From: Zygnema cylindricum
Lineage: Eukaryota; Streptophyta; Zygnematophyceae; Zygnematales; Zygnemataceae
Length of the DNA stretch: 64,000 nucleotides
Direction of reading: 5' to 3'
Assembly (NCBI GenBank): GCA_037447655.1
Contig: JBBHKE010000893.1
Coordinates: 557,186-621,185, forward strand
Position 1 is the stretch's first letter, and each line of letters begins with the position of its first letter. This document shows, in pieces, positions 36,156 to 47,860 of the stretch. Under the pieces are notes generated by a model. That model did not search any database. It had not been told where the DNA came from and saw nothing but the letters and a program-made list of their open reading frames with translations. Made by a program: the position numbers and the translations under genes.

Positions 36156-37390
36156 TTAGATGGTACAATATATCGTGTATCGCTATTAGTGCTAATGTTT
36201 TTTTCGCCCTTTTAAACATCTTTTTTCCGCACACACATGTTAGTTTTTGGATCTGACGGTTGAGATTCCCAGCTTCTGATCGGCGGTCTCGAACTTAAAA
36301 TCGGACAAGTGTGTACGGAGAAAATAATTGTCGCGGGCGACCCGATGCTTTGTCCTTTGGTTGCCAAGGGCTTGTCGTTTTTGTGCACGCGGACCAATAG
36401 GAGCGTCACAATTTGTCATAGGAATTACATGTACTCCACGTATCAATCCGTTTCCGGTAGTGTACGGATATTGAGAAGACGACAACGTGGCGTGATGTGA
36501 TGGGATCGCATGCGCAAAAATTTAAAGTACGATACTGTACATTACCCTACTGGTATTGGTAACACGACATTTTGGCGTGACGTCGAATTTGTTTGGATTT
36601 GAATCGTCTTTGGCGTCAACTTACGTCAACAAAAACGTCGCGATGTGATTCATGTTGTCGTACGATTAAGCGCCGATGACTCAAATCCGTCCTTACCAAA
36701 CCATCCTTGACGTCGTCGGCCGCGGGTCAACTGTCGCGATCACTTTGTCGTCGTTGCTGTACTGTAGTGTAGCGGTTTCGAACCGTCTTGTCAATCGTAC
36801 AAAAAATGTATCGTCGTCGTCGTTGCGATATCATTTCACTCACTTGTACGGTTAACTCTCATCGACGGCATCATGGTACCTGTCGCAATCACTTTGTCAT
36901 CGTCGCTGTACTCTAGTGTAGCGGTTTCGAACCGTTATGTTAAGGGTACAAAGAATCTAGGTCATAATTTTTGTATAGAGATTACCATCACTTCCCATCT
37001 TATTTCTTTTTTCCTTGGAATTTGATCTTGTTCCTCATCTATTTTTAATTTTCTTTATACTTTACAAATTGTCATTATTTCCATTCATTTGCGAAGGCTT
37101 GAAATATTGAGTAAGTGGTTTTTTACATATTAAATGATTTATAGTGGATTTTGTGAAGTTTATCTTATGTTTCTATTTTTTGTTTAATGCATGTTTTTTG
37201 TTTTATTTTTTAGATAAATCCTATTTTGTTTGTCTATTTCCTTTATTTTACATGTTTGACAAAGTTTGTATTAAAATCATATTGTTTTGTTATTTCATTT
37301 GTTTATTAATGTTTATTTATCTTTTTGTTATTCAGGTGTAAGTGTTTTTTTTTTTCGGCTTTTGGGAGTTCTATCTTAGGTAAGCTCATT
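36156..37390. other. Intergenic with a spaced direct repeat
   Basis: A ~74-bp segment at 36729-36802 recurs at 36891-36962 (both contain AGTGTAGCGGTTTCGAACCG). The rest, especially 36970-37390, is T-rich and without a recognised gene. Confidence 0.6.
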
Positions 37391-37725
37391 ATGACACGAA
37401 AACCTCTTTTTCGATTACATGTTACAGGGTTTGGGAATTGTTTGTTTCGTGCTCTTTCTTTAGTATTGTTTGGTTGTGAGTCTAAATATTTTTTTGTAAA
37501 AAAGGTAATTATTAGTTATTTATTTTGTCATTGGGTTGAGCATGCTATTTTTATTAGTTGTGGACATGGAATTAAATTTATAGACTTTAATCATTATCAA
37601 ACGTATATATGTCTGTTGATAAAGTTTGGGGCAGTTGTGGTGAAGTTTGTGTTGCTGCAATAATTTTTGATAATGCTTTCCATATTTCGAATGCTAACTT
37701 TTCTAGAGCATTGTCTCCTCCTAGT
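37391..37725 (+). pseudogene. OTU-type cysteine protease fragment, frameshifted
   Basis: From ATG 37391 the frame reads LHVTGFGNCLFRALSLVLFG, then a helix ending HWVEHAIFI, as in OTU domains (consensus DGNCLFRAL...). The continuation SVDKVWGSCGEVCVAA, equivalent to the usual SxDGxWGGExEL block, is in a different frame starting at 37609, so there is a frameshift near 37600. The nucleophile Cys is kept, but the Asp before GNC is Phe and no catalytic His is visible before the (GAT)n tract begins. OTU domains are often carried by transposons as well as host genes; nothing here decides which. Confidence 0.65.
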
Positions 37726-37734
37726 GAAAGATGG

Positions 37735-38064
37735 GCTGATGATGATGATGATGTAATGATGATGATAAGGATGATGATGATGATGATGATGATGAGGATG
37801 ATGATGTTGACGATCACGATGATGATGTTGACGATGATGATGATGATGATGATGACGATGATGATGATGATGATGTTGATGATGATGATGATGATGAGGA
37901 TGACGATGATGATGATATGTTGATGACGATGATGATGATGATGATGATGATGACGATGACGATGATGGTGATGATGATGATGATGATGTTGTTGATGATG
38001 ATGATGATAATAATGATGAAGATGATGATGTTGTTGATGATGATGTAATGATGATGATGATGTA
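37735..38064. repeat. (GAT)n trinucleotide tract, ~330 bp
   Basis: Almost pure GAT/ATG repeats with occasional GAC, GTT and AAG. Open frames of poly-Asp, poly-Met or poly-His read from it are artefacts of the repeat. Confidence 0.97.
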
Positions 38065-38129
38065 ATCAAAGTATCAACAAAGCAAAGATTGAAAGTATTT
38101 GTATTGTATTTCAAAACAATAAAAAAAAT

Positions 38130-38775
38130 AGAAGGTCTGTAATGTTGGTCATATAAAAAAAAAAAAGTAATCAAGTACCACTGAAACAAAGTAGTCAAAG
38201 TATTTATGTTGTATTTAAAATTTATATACGCACCAATGTTTGTAATGTTGGTCAGCCTTTAAGTTGATAATGATGTTCAACAACTTTCTTGGTCTTTAGA
38301 CTAAGTTGATTGATCGAAAAAACAAAAAAAAAATATTCAAAGTAATAATGTAATCTAACAAGCAAATATTATGAATGAAAACAAGTGTTTGTGATGTTGG
38401 TCAGCCTCCGAGCTGATAGTGATGTTTATGCAACCTTATAAGTCTTAGGACTAAGTTGGTCGATAAAAAAAAAAGAGAAAGAAAAACAAAGTACTCAAAG
38501 CAATCAATCTACTATAATAAACAACGAAAATTTATAAATAATAAGTGATTGCAATGTTAGTCAGCCTTTTAGCTGATAATGATGTTTATGCAACCATCTG
38601 GGTCTTCGATTAAGGTGCTTGATCGAAAACAAAAAAAGTACTTAAAGTAATCAACATATTCTAACTATAAAAAAATATAAAAGAAAATACGTGTTTGTAG
38701 AGTTAGTCAGCCATCGAGGTGATAATGATGTTGTTCCAACCTTTTGGGACTTTGGACTAAGTTGGTTGAATCCTA
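38130..38775. repeat. Tandem array of ~150-bp units
   Basis: Four full units begin near 38238, 38387, 38546 and 38691, with a partial one at about 38135. Each has TGTTGGTCAGCC, a GCTGATAATGATGTT block, GACTAAGTTGGTTGATCGAAAA and an A-rich end. Units have diverged by roughly 10-25 percent. No function is evident. Confidence 0.85.
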
Positions 38776-38780
38776 GTTAA

Positions 38781-39748
38781 GTGTGATGTTTTATTTTTTT
38801 TTCTTATTATTTTTTTTGTTATGTTTACATTTGTTTCTTTCGTTTTTGTTATGTGGTCAAGGTTGTATTGTGGTTATTTTTTTTGTTTGTCATTTTTTTT
38901 GTTCTTCTTTTGTAATATTATGTATTGATTAAAAAAAATGGAAAAATATACATGCAACACCTTTATATGAAATAAACAAAAACCATTACTATTCTTTTTA
39001 AACGAATTATGGTTGAATAATGCTAATGGTTTAATGTGTATTCTAGATTTAACATTAAAGTATGTAATACTACATGATATATACAGTCCATTCATTCATA
39101 TCGTTCATTAGATTGAGATCGAACGCTCAAATTAATGTGAAATTTTTACGCTTAATCAACCCCCCTACATGAACGAAACGCGAATTAAACCATCCACTTG
39201 GCTTCGTCATCTTTTTCTACATGCGTGAACCTTTCCGCCATGGATTTTGATAACAAATAATTAACAAACTCGTAAAATACGAGTATTTAACGTAAAAAAT
39301 TGTCTTTTTCATGAATTATATCTATTAGATGTTAATTTTTGTCGCATGACACGATTTAGTCTGTCGTTTTATTTCTTCGTGTCGTTTAAGTGGACGATTG
39401 TGCCCCCATATGGTTTTCATTTATCATACATTTATTTTGTTTCAATTGACATAAATTGTATACAATGATTTATTTATTCCAACGGATTAAAATGTAAAAG
39501 TCGGGACGTTTAATAGTGTCGACCGTAAAGGAAAAAACATCAACAATAATATAGTAATAACGATTCACAGTGTACTGCACAGTAATTAATATTTAATAAC
39601 TACCCAAATTTGTAGCATCGATACTATTTAAACCGCACCTACATTGACACAAAGGAAAAAATAGAAATACTAATCCTATTTTAGGTTTGAGATCAAAATT
39701 TACGGGTAGTGAATTTGTAATATAAACACTAAAAACGATTCGTGGTGT
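38781..39748. other. AT-rich intergenic with two solitary MITE ends
   Basis: Right-end fragments of CACCG-type MITEs are seen at about 39552-39573 (AATAACGATTCACAGTG) and 39735-39747 (ACGATTCGTGGTG). No matching left ends could be assigned. No gene is seen. Confidence 0.5.
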
Positions 39749-39978
39749 ACTTACACAAAAATAGGTACGGACACGCTGGAAATAGTCGGTTCGGTTCGCG
39801 TGTTGACGGTCACGTCCATGCTGAAAAAATCAGCACGACGCGATGCACGGCGACCGACCATATACTTACACAAAAACAAGTACGGGCACGTTGGAAATAG
39901 TCGGTTTCGGTTCGCCTATTGACGGTCACGTCCATGCTGAAAAAATCAGCACGGCGCGATACACGGCGGCCGACCAAA
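39749..39978. repeat. 115-bp tandem duplication
   Basis: The unit beginning ACTTACACAAAAA and containing GACGGTCACGTCCATGCTG is present at 39749-39863 and again at 39864-39978 with about 10 percent difference. Confidence 0.9.
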
Positions 39979-40043
39979 TTGAAAATCTGTACTTTTTGGC
40001 TTTCACCATTAGCAGATTCTCTACGAGCGACAGTGGCGTATAG

Positions 40044-40398
40044 TACCGCGAATCGTTGCCATTACAACCACACGAAACAACAAATAGGATTGTACCACGT
40101 GTCTCTTTTTATTACATAAAAAATGAAACATAACAAAGCCAATCAAAACTCAAATCACTCAACGACTCACGATCTTGCACAAAAACAATCGACGATCAAT
40201 TATCGTTGTCACCGGAGACGCAAATCAAAACTCAAAACACTCAACGGCTCAAGATCTTACACAATAAAATCGACGATCAATTCTCGTTGTCACCAGAGAC
40301 GAATGCGACTATAATGCTTTTCCCTTTTAGAAAAAGGGCAAAGCAAAAAAATGTTTTAAGTGGCTAATTTTTTTTTAACCTAATAGCGACACACGGTG
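40044..40398. mobile_element. Possible TA-targeting MITE with an internal tandem duplication
   Basis: The left end (TACCGCGAATCGTTGCC) and right end (AATAGCGACACACGGTG-TA) resemble diverged CACCG-type termini. Inside, an ~80-bp unit (AATCAAAACTCAAA...CACTCAACG...GATCTT...CGACGATCAATT) occurs twice, at about 40140-40220 and 40221-40300. The left flank is not a clean TA. Confidence 0.45.
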
Positions 40399-40536
40399 TA
40401 CTGCACTTGTGGTCAAATGTTATTGGGAGAGGCGGGCCCGTGGAAAGCCCTCTCCTCTTACGACTCCACACCGTTTTATGATCGGCCTTTACATGTGGCT
40501 TTCGCATGTGTGCTAGCTTACATGCGTATCGAACTA

Positions 40537-41676
40537 CACCGCGAATCGTTATTAGAGTAAAGAAAAAATGAGAGTAAAAAAACAAATATAAACAATTAGA
40601 GTTATGAATGCTACATTGCCAATCGTTATTAGCGCTGTGTACACTGATTCCGTCCCACTTTTTTTTTTTTATTCTCCATTAGTGTAGTTCATTCTATTTT
40701 TTTCTTTATTCTATTTAGGGTTATTTTCAGTACGTAGTCTCTTAAATAGAGTGGTGTAAGGTCAGTGTCAGACCGTACATAAATGTACCTTTTTAAGTTA
40801 AAAAATACAATAAATTAGATTTAGAAAATGCAGACGCATGAGAATGTGCGTTCTAAAAAGGGAAAAAAACCAGGTCGTAAAAAATCCCGTTCGCACATAT
40901 TTGTCCGATAGCAGCGTTTCGACCGTGTGAATGTACGATTTGTGTACGATTTGTAAGATTTTGTAAGGGGACCTATGTTAGTGTAAGCATGTTTGCGACG
41001 GACATTTTTTTTTGCAAAGATCCAAATTACCATAATCAAACAGTTAGAATGTATGATTTTTTCCAAAATTTCCAAATTCTTAAATAGCGTACAACACTGT
41101 AATTGGTTGTATACGCTACAGAAACCTACACGCTAATAACGATTGGCGGTGTAGTTTGTGTGATAGAACTTTTTCACAGAGGAAGTTTACCCTAATTTAT
41201 TTAAGTACTCTATAATGGGTTATGTCGGCAATAATTATCTGCGCTAAAATTATGAACACTAAATTACGTAGATGTACAAAATCTGTCAGTCCGTATAGTT
41301 TTGACGTCATTATGACGTTAGAACTATTTGTCGCGCCGAATGTCAGTTAATGTTCACACTGATGACGATACTGTCGACGAACGACTTTATTTTGATGTGA
41401 TTGATTTTTTGTTTAATGCGATTTCACGTGCGAGCACGATTCTATTATATCATTATTTGTACCTTTTTACTTATAAAAGTTAAATTTTGCACGGTCGGAC
41501 GTCGTCCGTGCTCCACACTATTTAAAACAAACCTATATTATTTTATTTTAAGCTAATTAATCCTTTCCTAGAATAGCATAATGAAAAAATTAGAAGTATT
41601 TACTCTATTTAAGGTGAGAGAGTCGAATTTAGGGCGACCGAATTAGCGTTATCTACTCTAATTACGATTTGCGGTA
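40537..41676. mobile_element. Family A MITE interrupted by a second MITE
   Basis: The left end CACCGCGAATCGTTATTAGAG and right end CTCTAATTACGATTTGCGGTA match family A; TA flanks it (40535-40536, 41677-41678). Its body aligns with the reverse complement of 15534-16135, except for an insertion at 40614-41151. Confidence 0.85.
40614..41151. mobile_element. TA-targeting MITE nested in the family A MITE (538 bp)
   Basis: Ends CATTGCCAATCGTTATTAGCG and CGCTAATAACGATTGGCGGTG, with TA at 40612-40613 and 41152-41153. Joining the flanks restores the family A sequence (ATGC-TA-GTTTGTGTGATAG compared with ACGC-TA-ATTTATGTGATAG), so the insertion point is certain. Confidence 0.88.
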
Positions 41677-41780
41677 TACTGTTTCTGTTATTCCAGATTT
41701 CCCTGGGCGTGTTCCGCCAGACAAGCGGGATTTGCGGGGCTTGGCCTTTTAGTATGGATTGTAGTCATAGTTGTTCAAAT

Positions 41781-42422
41781 CATAGTTCAAAAGTAGGTGA
41801 AAGTAGGCCCATACAGTATGCCTATTGTATGCAAAACATACAATATGCCCTTAAGACCCATATTGTATTGGTCGAAAAATGAAAAAAAAGGTTAAGAGGG
41901 TTGAGTTGCACATCGATCGATAGAGAATTAAACGGCATGTCTAAATTTTGAAAAAAAATCGGACAAAAAAAAAAAAATCTGTGAATTTTGAGGTGTTTTT
42001 TATTTCAACCGTCAGATTTAGACGATCGGACGGTCTCTGATCAAAGTAGCGATCTTAAGAAGATCACATGAAAAGCCCATAACACAACTTACGATAGGAC
42101 AATTTGTCATATTAGCGTCTGCAATTTTGAAGGCCACACTAAATAAAGCCTCAAATATACCAACCAGGTTGCCCGTCCGCGTTTTTTTTTTTTTTTTTCC
42201 GGGTTTTTTTTCCGGCGGAATGTCATCCTACGCCGCGTCAGTTCGCTAAAAAATTTCGTCAGGTGGCGTGCGCTGTACTATGATCATACGTCATATTCGT
42301 ACGATCGTACAAGAGTGTCCGCAACTCACACCCATACAATATGCCTACTCTACGCGAGTTTAGTGCCAAGTTTTGTGCGCCTACCAAAGGCCTACCATAA
42401 AAACGCCTACTTTTGAACTATG
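41781..42422. mobile_element. hAT-like MITE, CATAGTTCAAAAGTAGG family (642 bp)
   Basis: Inverted ends CATAGTTCAAAAGTAGG and CCTACTTTTGAACTATG, flanked by an exact 8-bp duplication GTTCAAAT (41773-41780, 42423-42430). Shares blocks with 49609-50055, including the GATCGGACGGTC and AAGATCACATGAAAAGCCCA segments, in opposite orientation. An 8-bp duplication suggests hAT mobilisation. No coding sequence. Confidence 0.85.
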
Positions 42423-42430
42423 GTTCAAAT

Positions 42431-42904
42431 CGCGCGATTTTTTCCTTTTTTCCGATTGAAACGTTTAATTCGTGACTTTTGAAAAAATCGTAAAACAGCG
42501 TGTACTGTAAACTGAAACTGTAAATCTAAGGAAACCTGTAAACTAATTACTGTAACTGCACATATATTTACGGATATGTATGGAATAAAACGGGAAATAA
42601 GCGTCGTACTTATTGGTACTTTCTGTTCAGGAATACCACAGAAGTTGTACGTTATATAATCGAAAATGTACGGACATTTTCGAAAAGAGACGTTGTACGT
42701 CACAATAATTTCGCGCGTTCAGTTTGAAATTTGTACGGGCGTCTTCTTCAATTTGTTTTTGAAAGAAGACGCCATGGAACATTGAAAACGAAACTGCTAG
42801 GAAGCCGCTTCCCCATATCCTACCATCCTCCCTCCAAAGCTTTTTTTTTTCCTCGCCTCCAGACTTTGACAAAAGCAATCATGCCCATAAATCGAGGAGA
42901 GTTT
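42431..42904. other. Intergenic, no gene seen
   Basis: Moderately AT-rich DNA with a few GTAC-rich stretches. No gene or bounded repeat was identified. Confidence 0.55.
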
Positions 42905-43310
42905 TTTTTTTTTTTTTGAGTAATGCGCTGTCTGCGAGATAGAGAAACGAAATTTCATAAAATTGAAATTTCATAAAATTTTACCTTCATGTCATTCGAA
43001 CCCGGATATGTTACATGGTTGCGCACCCTAAGGTAATCGATCGGACTACCAGTTGGGGAAGAAGTTCCGTTACCAGTGAAGAGTGTGATAAAAATATAAA
43101 GATTTTATTGTCTTATCGCTCATTTAACTAAAAAAACTTACAAACTGCGTTATATGTAATAGTTTTTTGTTTTTTTATGTACATAATAGTCCGGAAGGAA
43201 ATTCATTAACGACTTTTTGCGATTTGATCAAAAGGTTCAATGCGTTTGTTACGTATAATTCGTCGCGTACGGTACGTTCGCACTAATCGCCCGTGAACAA
43301 CTATGATTGT
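42905..43310 (-). repeat. Dispersed repeat carrying a tRNA-like module (copy 2)
   Basis: Aligns with 575-1055. On the minus strand, about 43072-42985 reads AACTGGTAGTCCG (A-box-like) and, later, CCGGGTTCGAATGAC (B-box-like), with short complementary outer stems CTTC and GAAG, so it derives from a tRNA. A T-run at 42903-42917 would be a poly(A) tail on the minus strand. Ends are approximate; no duplication was found. Confidence 0.5.
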
Positions 43311-45265
43311 AGTTGTGTTAGGGTGTGGTATAGAAGGTATTGTTAGGGTTTTGCTTTTTAGTGTTGGTTTTCAGTTGAATGCTCCTTTTCACCAACTTCG
43401 TACATTGAGTTTGTCAGTTAAATTCTTCTGCAATGCATCTTATTTTCCAGTTGATTTCGTTCGCGTGAGTACTTTGTCTGTTTTGGCTTTCCCTTTCTTT
43501 TTATTTCCGAATAGTTTACCATTGTGCGTTTCGAATATTGTTATTATTTTGCAAATACAGAGTGAACTAAGTCAACTAATGATCAGGCGCCATGTGATTC
43601 CATGAGTTTCAGAAGACTTGGAAAAAAGTGGTCTAATACTGTTGATCTTTATATCACTGATTGCAGTAAATAGAAACCCTGTTGCCGCATCAGCGACTAC
43701 CGGGATCCAATCTCGAGAATCAAAACTGCAAGCCGGCATTTTCAGTTCGATACGGAACTGTTAATTGTTTCGCTTGAATAATAGTAAGTAAAAATTAGGT
43801 CATCACTATTATTAAAGATGGACAGAGTAGCTTCCGCCGTTGGGCACCTGATCTTAACAGTTATTACACATCTGGATCAATTTAGAGTTGCTGTTTGTAC
43901 TGTAGATACACACAAAAATCTGATGAATTCTGAATCAATTTTACCATAAATTCATTACAATAAGAAAAGCTTGATTATGAATGCACTGTTGACTTTCAGA
44001 AGCCTTCAAGGCTGCATGTGTAACACCTACAATATAATCAACCTTAAAAAATACCGTCATGTAAGAATTCGGCAAGAATTTCAGAAATCGTTCCCAAAGT
44101 CGCACATCATAAAATTTGTTCTCCTTCCCACACTAAAAAAAATACAATCAGATAAGAAATATTCAAAGAGTCCACCGCAGTCCCACACCTTTTTGTCAAA
44201 TAGTTTCTCAGACAATGTAATAAAAAATCCATCAATTGACAATAGATCATCTAAAAATATTTTTCAAGCAATCCGTTCTGAATCCTGTTTGGCCAACACT
44301 GACACTGACAAGTTGAGAAATTTATATAATAGAGTAGCAGGCATATTGATAGTAAATAGATAAATATATGCTCGTAAATCATTCACTTTTGTTAGCATTA
44401 CTATTTCTTTTGCTTTTAAATCAACTTTTTTCTGTGCACAGGCCTGATTTGCATTTGGAGACCACCAAGGTGAGAGTCAAAACTTACCAAAACAACCTTC
44501 ATGATTAATTACCCGACAACTGTGCACGGAAAAAAGTCAATTTTATCGGCTAAAAAAACGTTAACTGTAATAACGCCACAGGGTGTAGATTACGAATCAG
44601 CATACCAGCAAGATAGACAGGTCGTATCGTCACAACTTCTCAAAAAACATACAGAATTTGAAGAATTTCAGGATTGGAAAAAAAACATTCAACGACTGTT
44701 GGAATTTGAAGAACTTTTAGAATTCGAAGAATTTTCTTCATTAAATCAAATAAAATCAAATCAAAGCTCCGCAACTGCAGAGGGGTGAACAAACACCCAA
44801 ATACACACCACACAATAACCCAAAATTACGGCACATGCCGTTGGTTAAATATACACAGCCACAAGTAAGTGGCCACTACTGCAACTCTACCTTACTAGGA
44901 GCTCAAAACTCTTCTGAACTTACGCGCGTCAAGAAGCCCATTTAGTTTTGATTATACGTATATGCTTATAGATTAAAATATAACAGCAGCAAAAAAAAAA
45001 AAACTAGCACACCTGAGTCATAACTTTATTGATGGATATACAGAGTGGGAGACTATCACTACAAAAACTATGTCATCATTCTAATAGCGCTTAACTTCTT
45101 TATGAAAAAGTATAATCCAGACTTTAGCCACAATGGAAAAGCTGGACGCAGAAGTCGTTGCAGTCCACTTCGGTCAAAAAACGACAATTCGAAAAAGAAT
45201 GATTTGGCATGGAAAAATCAGTTATCTCTCATGTTCCGAGGGAATCGAATTTGAGTTGAATTTAA
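43311..45265. other. AT-rich intergenic, no firm gene
   Basis: Open frames here, the longest at 43971-44363, are low-complexity and unlike known proteins. An imperfect GAATTTGAAGAA repeat lies near 44650-44740. A minus-strand AATAAA at 45025-45030 could end the neighbouring minus-strand gene. Confidence 0.5.
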
Positions 45266-47860
45266 CTACTTCCCATCTGCTGAAATTACGCTTCCCTCTG
45301 TCAAAGCTCCATTCTCGACAGATACTTGAACTGAATGATGGTCAATACTCGCTATGTTGGGAATTGAGTCAAATGAGTTAACTTCGGTTGGATTTTCAGT
45401 ATGCAATATTTCCGACATATTCTGCAGATAAAACACACATGCAAGAAAAAAAAAGAAATTGTCAGAAGCCAATCTCCACCAGCCAGGTATTAAAACCATT
45501 ACAGTAAGGAGCACCAGATACCAACAAAAAAACATTACCAACAAAAGGGAATTGAGGTTGAGAGATCTCAAACAGTCTTAAAAATCTTGTAATCAGCAAT
45601 CATACATACAACCACCGAAATGTCCTGAAACCAGGAAAAAAATGAAGGCCTGAAGAATAAAGTAAATATTTGACCATAACCATTCCACGCAACCACTTTC
45701 AACTTTATTGACAACAGCTCCACACCTGACACAATGCAGAACACATAAAATTAGTGTCTCACCAGCAATTTCGAGGAGAAATCATGCGGTAATTGCTGTC
45801 GATACCGGGCTTTTTGATTCTGAAGAATCAAAGAAAGCCATGTTTGTACTTTCTGGGTGCACACTCAGGAATCTATCAAAAACAGCTGCAATATCAATCG
45901 CCGGAGAATCAGAAAGCCGTGTATCTTCCATTACATGCATGCCGCTTTTCTCCTTCACAACACTCTCCACCTCCACACCTTTATTAGAATTGCTCTCTCG
46001 AAGTTCGCTCGTCACCTCTACCTCTCCTTCAGAAGCCCACACATCCCTACTGACAATTTGCTTTGGACTATGATTGGAGTCCCAACTGCTGTTACTAGCG
46101 AAGCTTGATGTAGAAGAAAGAACACTTGTTGGAGAGAAAGAATTTTCTCCAATGGCAGCGCCATCCCAAGATCCACTCTCGTTCGTCTGTTTCTCCTCCT
46201 TCAGACTTGCTGCCTTCGCCACAGCCTTGGCCCATACTTCCAGAGATCGTCTTCGAGGACTGTCATCTCTACTTGCATTCATCCAGTCTTCTTTTGAATA
46301 CTGTTGAAACGCTTCCTCAAAAGTCGCCAACAAAGCTGGGTCAAACTCGGCAACGTCTTCGTTCTCATCTTTTTCCAAATCATTCTCCTCATCAATAAAC
46401 GCACTCAAATCAAATAACGAAGTTCCAATAAAGAATTTATCCATGGGATTTGTCTTTCCCTTGCCCGTCAAAAAGTTAGAAGGCTTTGGCTTTGGTGGTT
46501 TTGACGCCTTTGGTGAGGCCGGTTTCCGAGGTGAAGCTTTAGGTGACACAGGAATTGACTTTCCTGTAGTTGCAGTCAAACTTCCTGACAACATTTCTGT
46601 CTGACTTCTCTTCTGGTCCAAAGAATTTTCCGTCACAGATAAACTGGCGTTCCTGCTTGATGTTTTCCGTACATCTTCAAGAAAAGCTTCCATTTCTACT
46701 GACAAATTCTCCATCATTTTCGCTGTAGGAATCTTCTCCACATTTTTGACATCCAAAAAGGATTCAGGAGCTCTCTTTGAAACTGCGACTGAAACTTCAT
46801 TCTTGGATTGGTCAGCGTCCGAAGGCTGGCTTGAAGACGCCGTGATATCCTGCTCTGACTTTGATGATTTTGTCACATTCGCCCTTGTACCTGCCAACAG
46901 GGGCCAGCCTATACTTCCTTGCACTGTGTCCACAATTTCGTCTTTATCATTAACCTCCTGCCTCTTCCTTTCTTGTACTACATTATGAATTGTTTCCCTC
47001 TTTAAAGCATCTAATTGTACAGGCTCCAAGGAATTGGTATGGTTAGTGTAAACTCTGAATGCAGCTTTATCCTCTAATATAGGATAATGCCAATCCACAT
47101 TAATCACCTGCTCTACATCCAAACTGTCACCGTTAACTATATGTGTTGAGGCTAAATTTCCATTACTTTCAGTTACTGGAGCCGCTTCACCAATAGAATT
47201 ACTACCAGAATTCTCCTGACAAGAACCATTTTTCTCTGTAACAGTCTCCTCCTCCTGTCTACCAGACGTGACTGCACTACCAGCCGTCTCATCCACTCTA
47301 ATAGATGTCTTCACAGAGTCCTCACAAGCTCCTTCGATTTTCGCTCCATCTTCCTCTCCTTCTTTTCCTTTCAAAATTTGCAAAAAGTCTTGCTTGACAC
47401 TCGCAGGAATATCACCGACAGAACGCCGACGTTCAGGCTTAGGTCCTTCACCAATGCCAGCATTGCCTGCCACGTGGCTGTCTGTGGTGCAGAGACTTCG
47501 AGCTCGACGAACTTTCCTTCGGGCCACAGGGAGAGAAGAATGCTCCGGACTGTTTGTGAGAGATCTCACTTGCAAAAGAAAAGAAGAACTTAAACTTCTT
47601 TTTACAGGCTTCTTAAAATCAGCTTCGAGAGGAGCCAATCGCTGTCTTGCAATGGAGGGAGAAGGAGATCCTGGAGAATCGCTGTTACAAGGACTGCTGC
47701 TACTGCTGCCATCTCGGGAGAATCTGGTTTCGGGAGAGGAAGAGGAGGAGAGAGACCTTCCTCGAAAGGAAGAAGACGACTTGGTTTGTTTCTTGGTTGG
47801 CTTATTGGTTTGATGTTTGGTGACGTCAGCATTTGCTGCAGTGCTGACGCAAGCTCCCAT
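45266..47860 (-). CDS. Serine-rich protein with N-myristoylation signature (MGACVS), function unknown
   Basis: An uninterrupted minus-strand frame from ATG 47860 to TGA 45782 encodes 692 residues. MGACVS places Gly2 for myristoylation and Cys4 for palmitoylation, a common membrane-anchor pattern in plant proteins. It is Ser/Pro/Lys-rich and acidic, with basic patches near the N-terminus (RQRLAPLEADFKKPVKRS; VARRKVRRARSL; RRRSVGDIP) and a proline/lysine block (SPRKPASPKASKPPKPKP). A folded-looking segment follows (MDKFFIGTSLFDLSAFIDEE, then FDPALLATFEEAFQQYSKEDW). I do not recognise a catalytic domain. A likely extra 3' exon, 45421-45266, has a strong acceptor (TTTATCTGCAG) and ends in TAG; it joins in phase if a weak donor in the last codons (CCG-GTATCG) is used. 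AATAAA motifs lie after both stops (45704-45709 and 45025-45030), so two transcript ends are possible. Confidence 0.75.

Noticed and set aside
37609-38198. Long open frames of poly-Met, poly-Asp, poly-His or poly-Ile on both strands
   Set aside because: They are readings of the (GAT)n tract and not genes.
38130-38775. A CRISPR-like array of regular repeats
   Set aside because: Units of ~150 bp are directly adjacent and wholly repeated, with no short repeat/unique spacer pattern, and the genome is eukaryotic.
41781-42422. A Stowaway or Harbinger-type MITE
   Set aside because: The exact 8-bp duplication fits hAT-type insertion, not TA or TWA.
43971-44788. Possible genes in open frames of 130 and 95 codons
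   Set aside because: Composition is AT-driven, with EFEE and Lys/Asn/Ser runs, and no splice or homology support.
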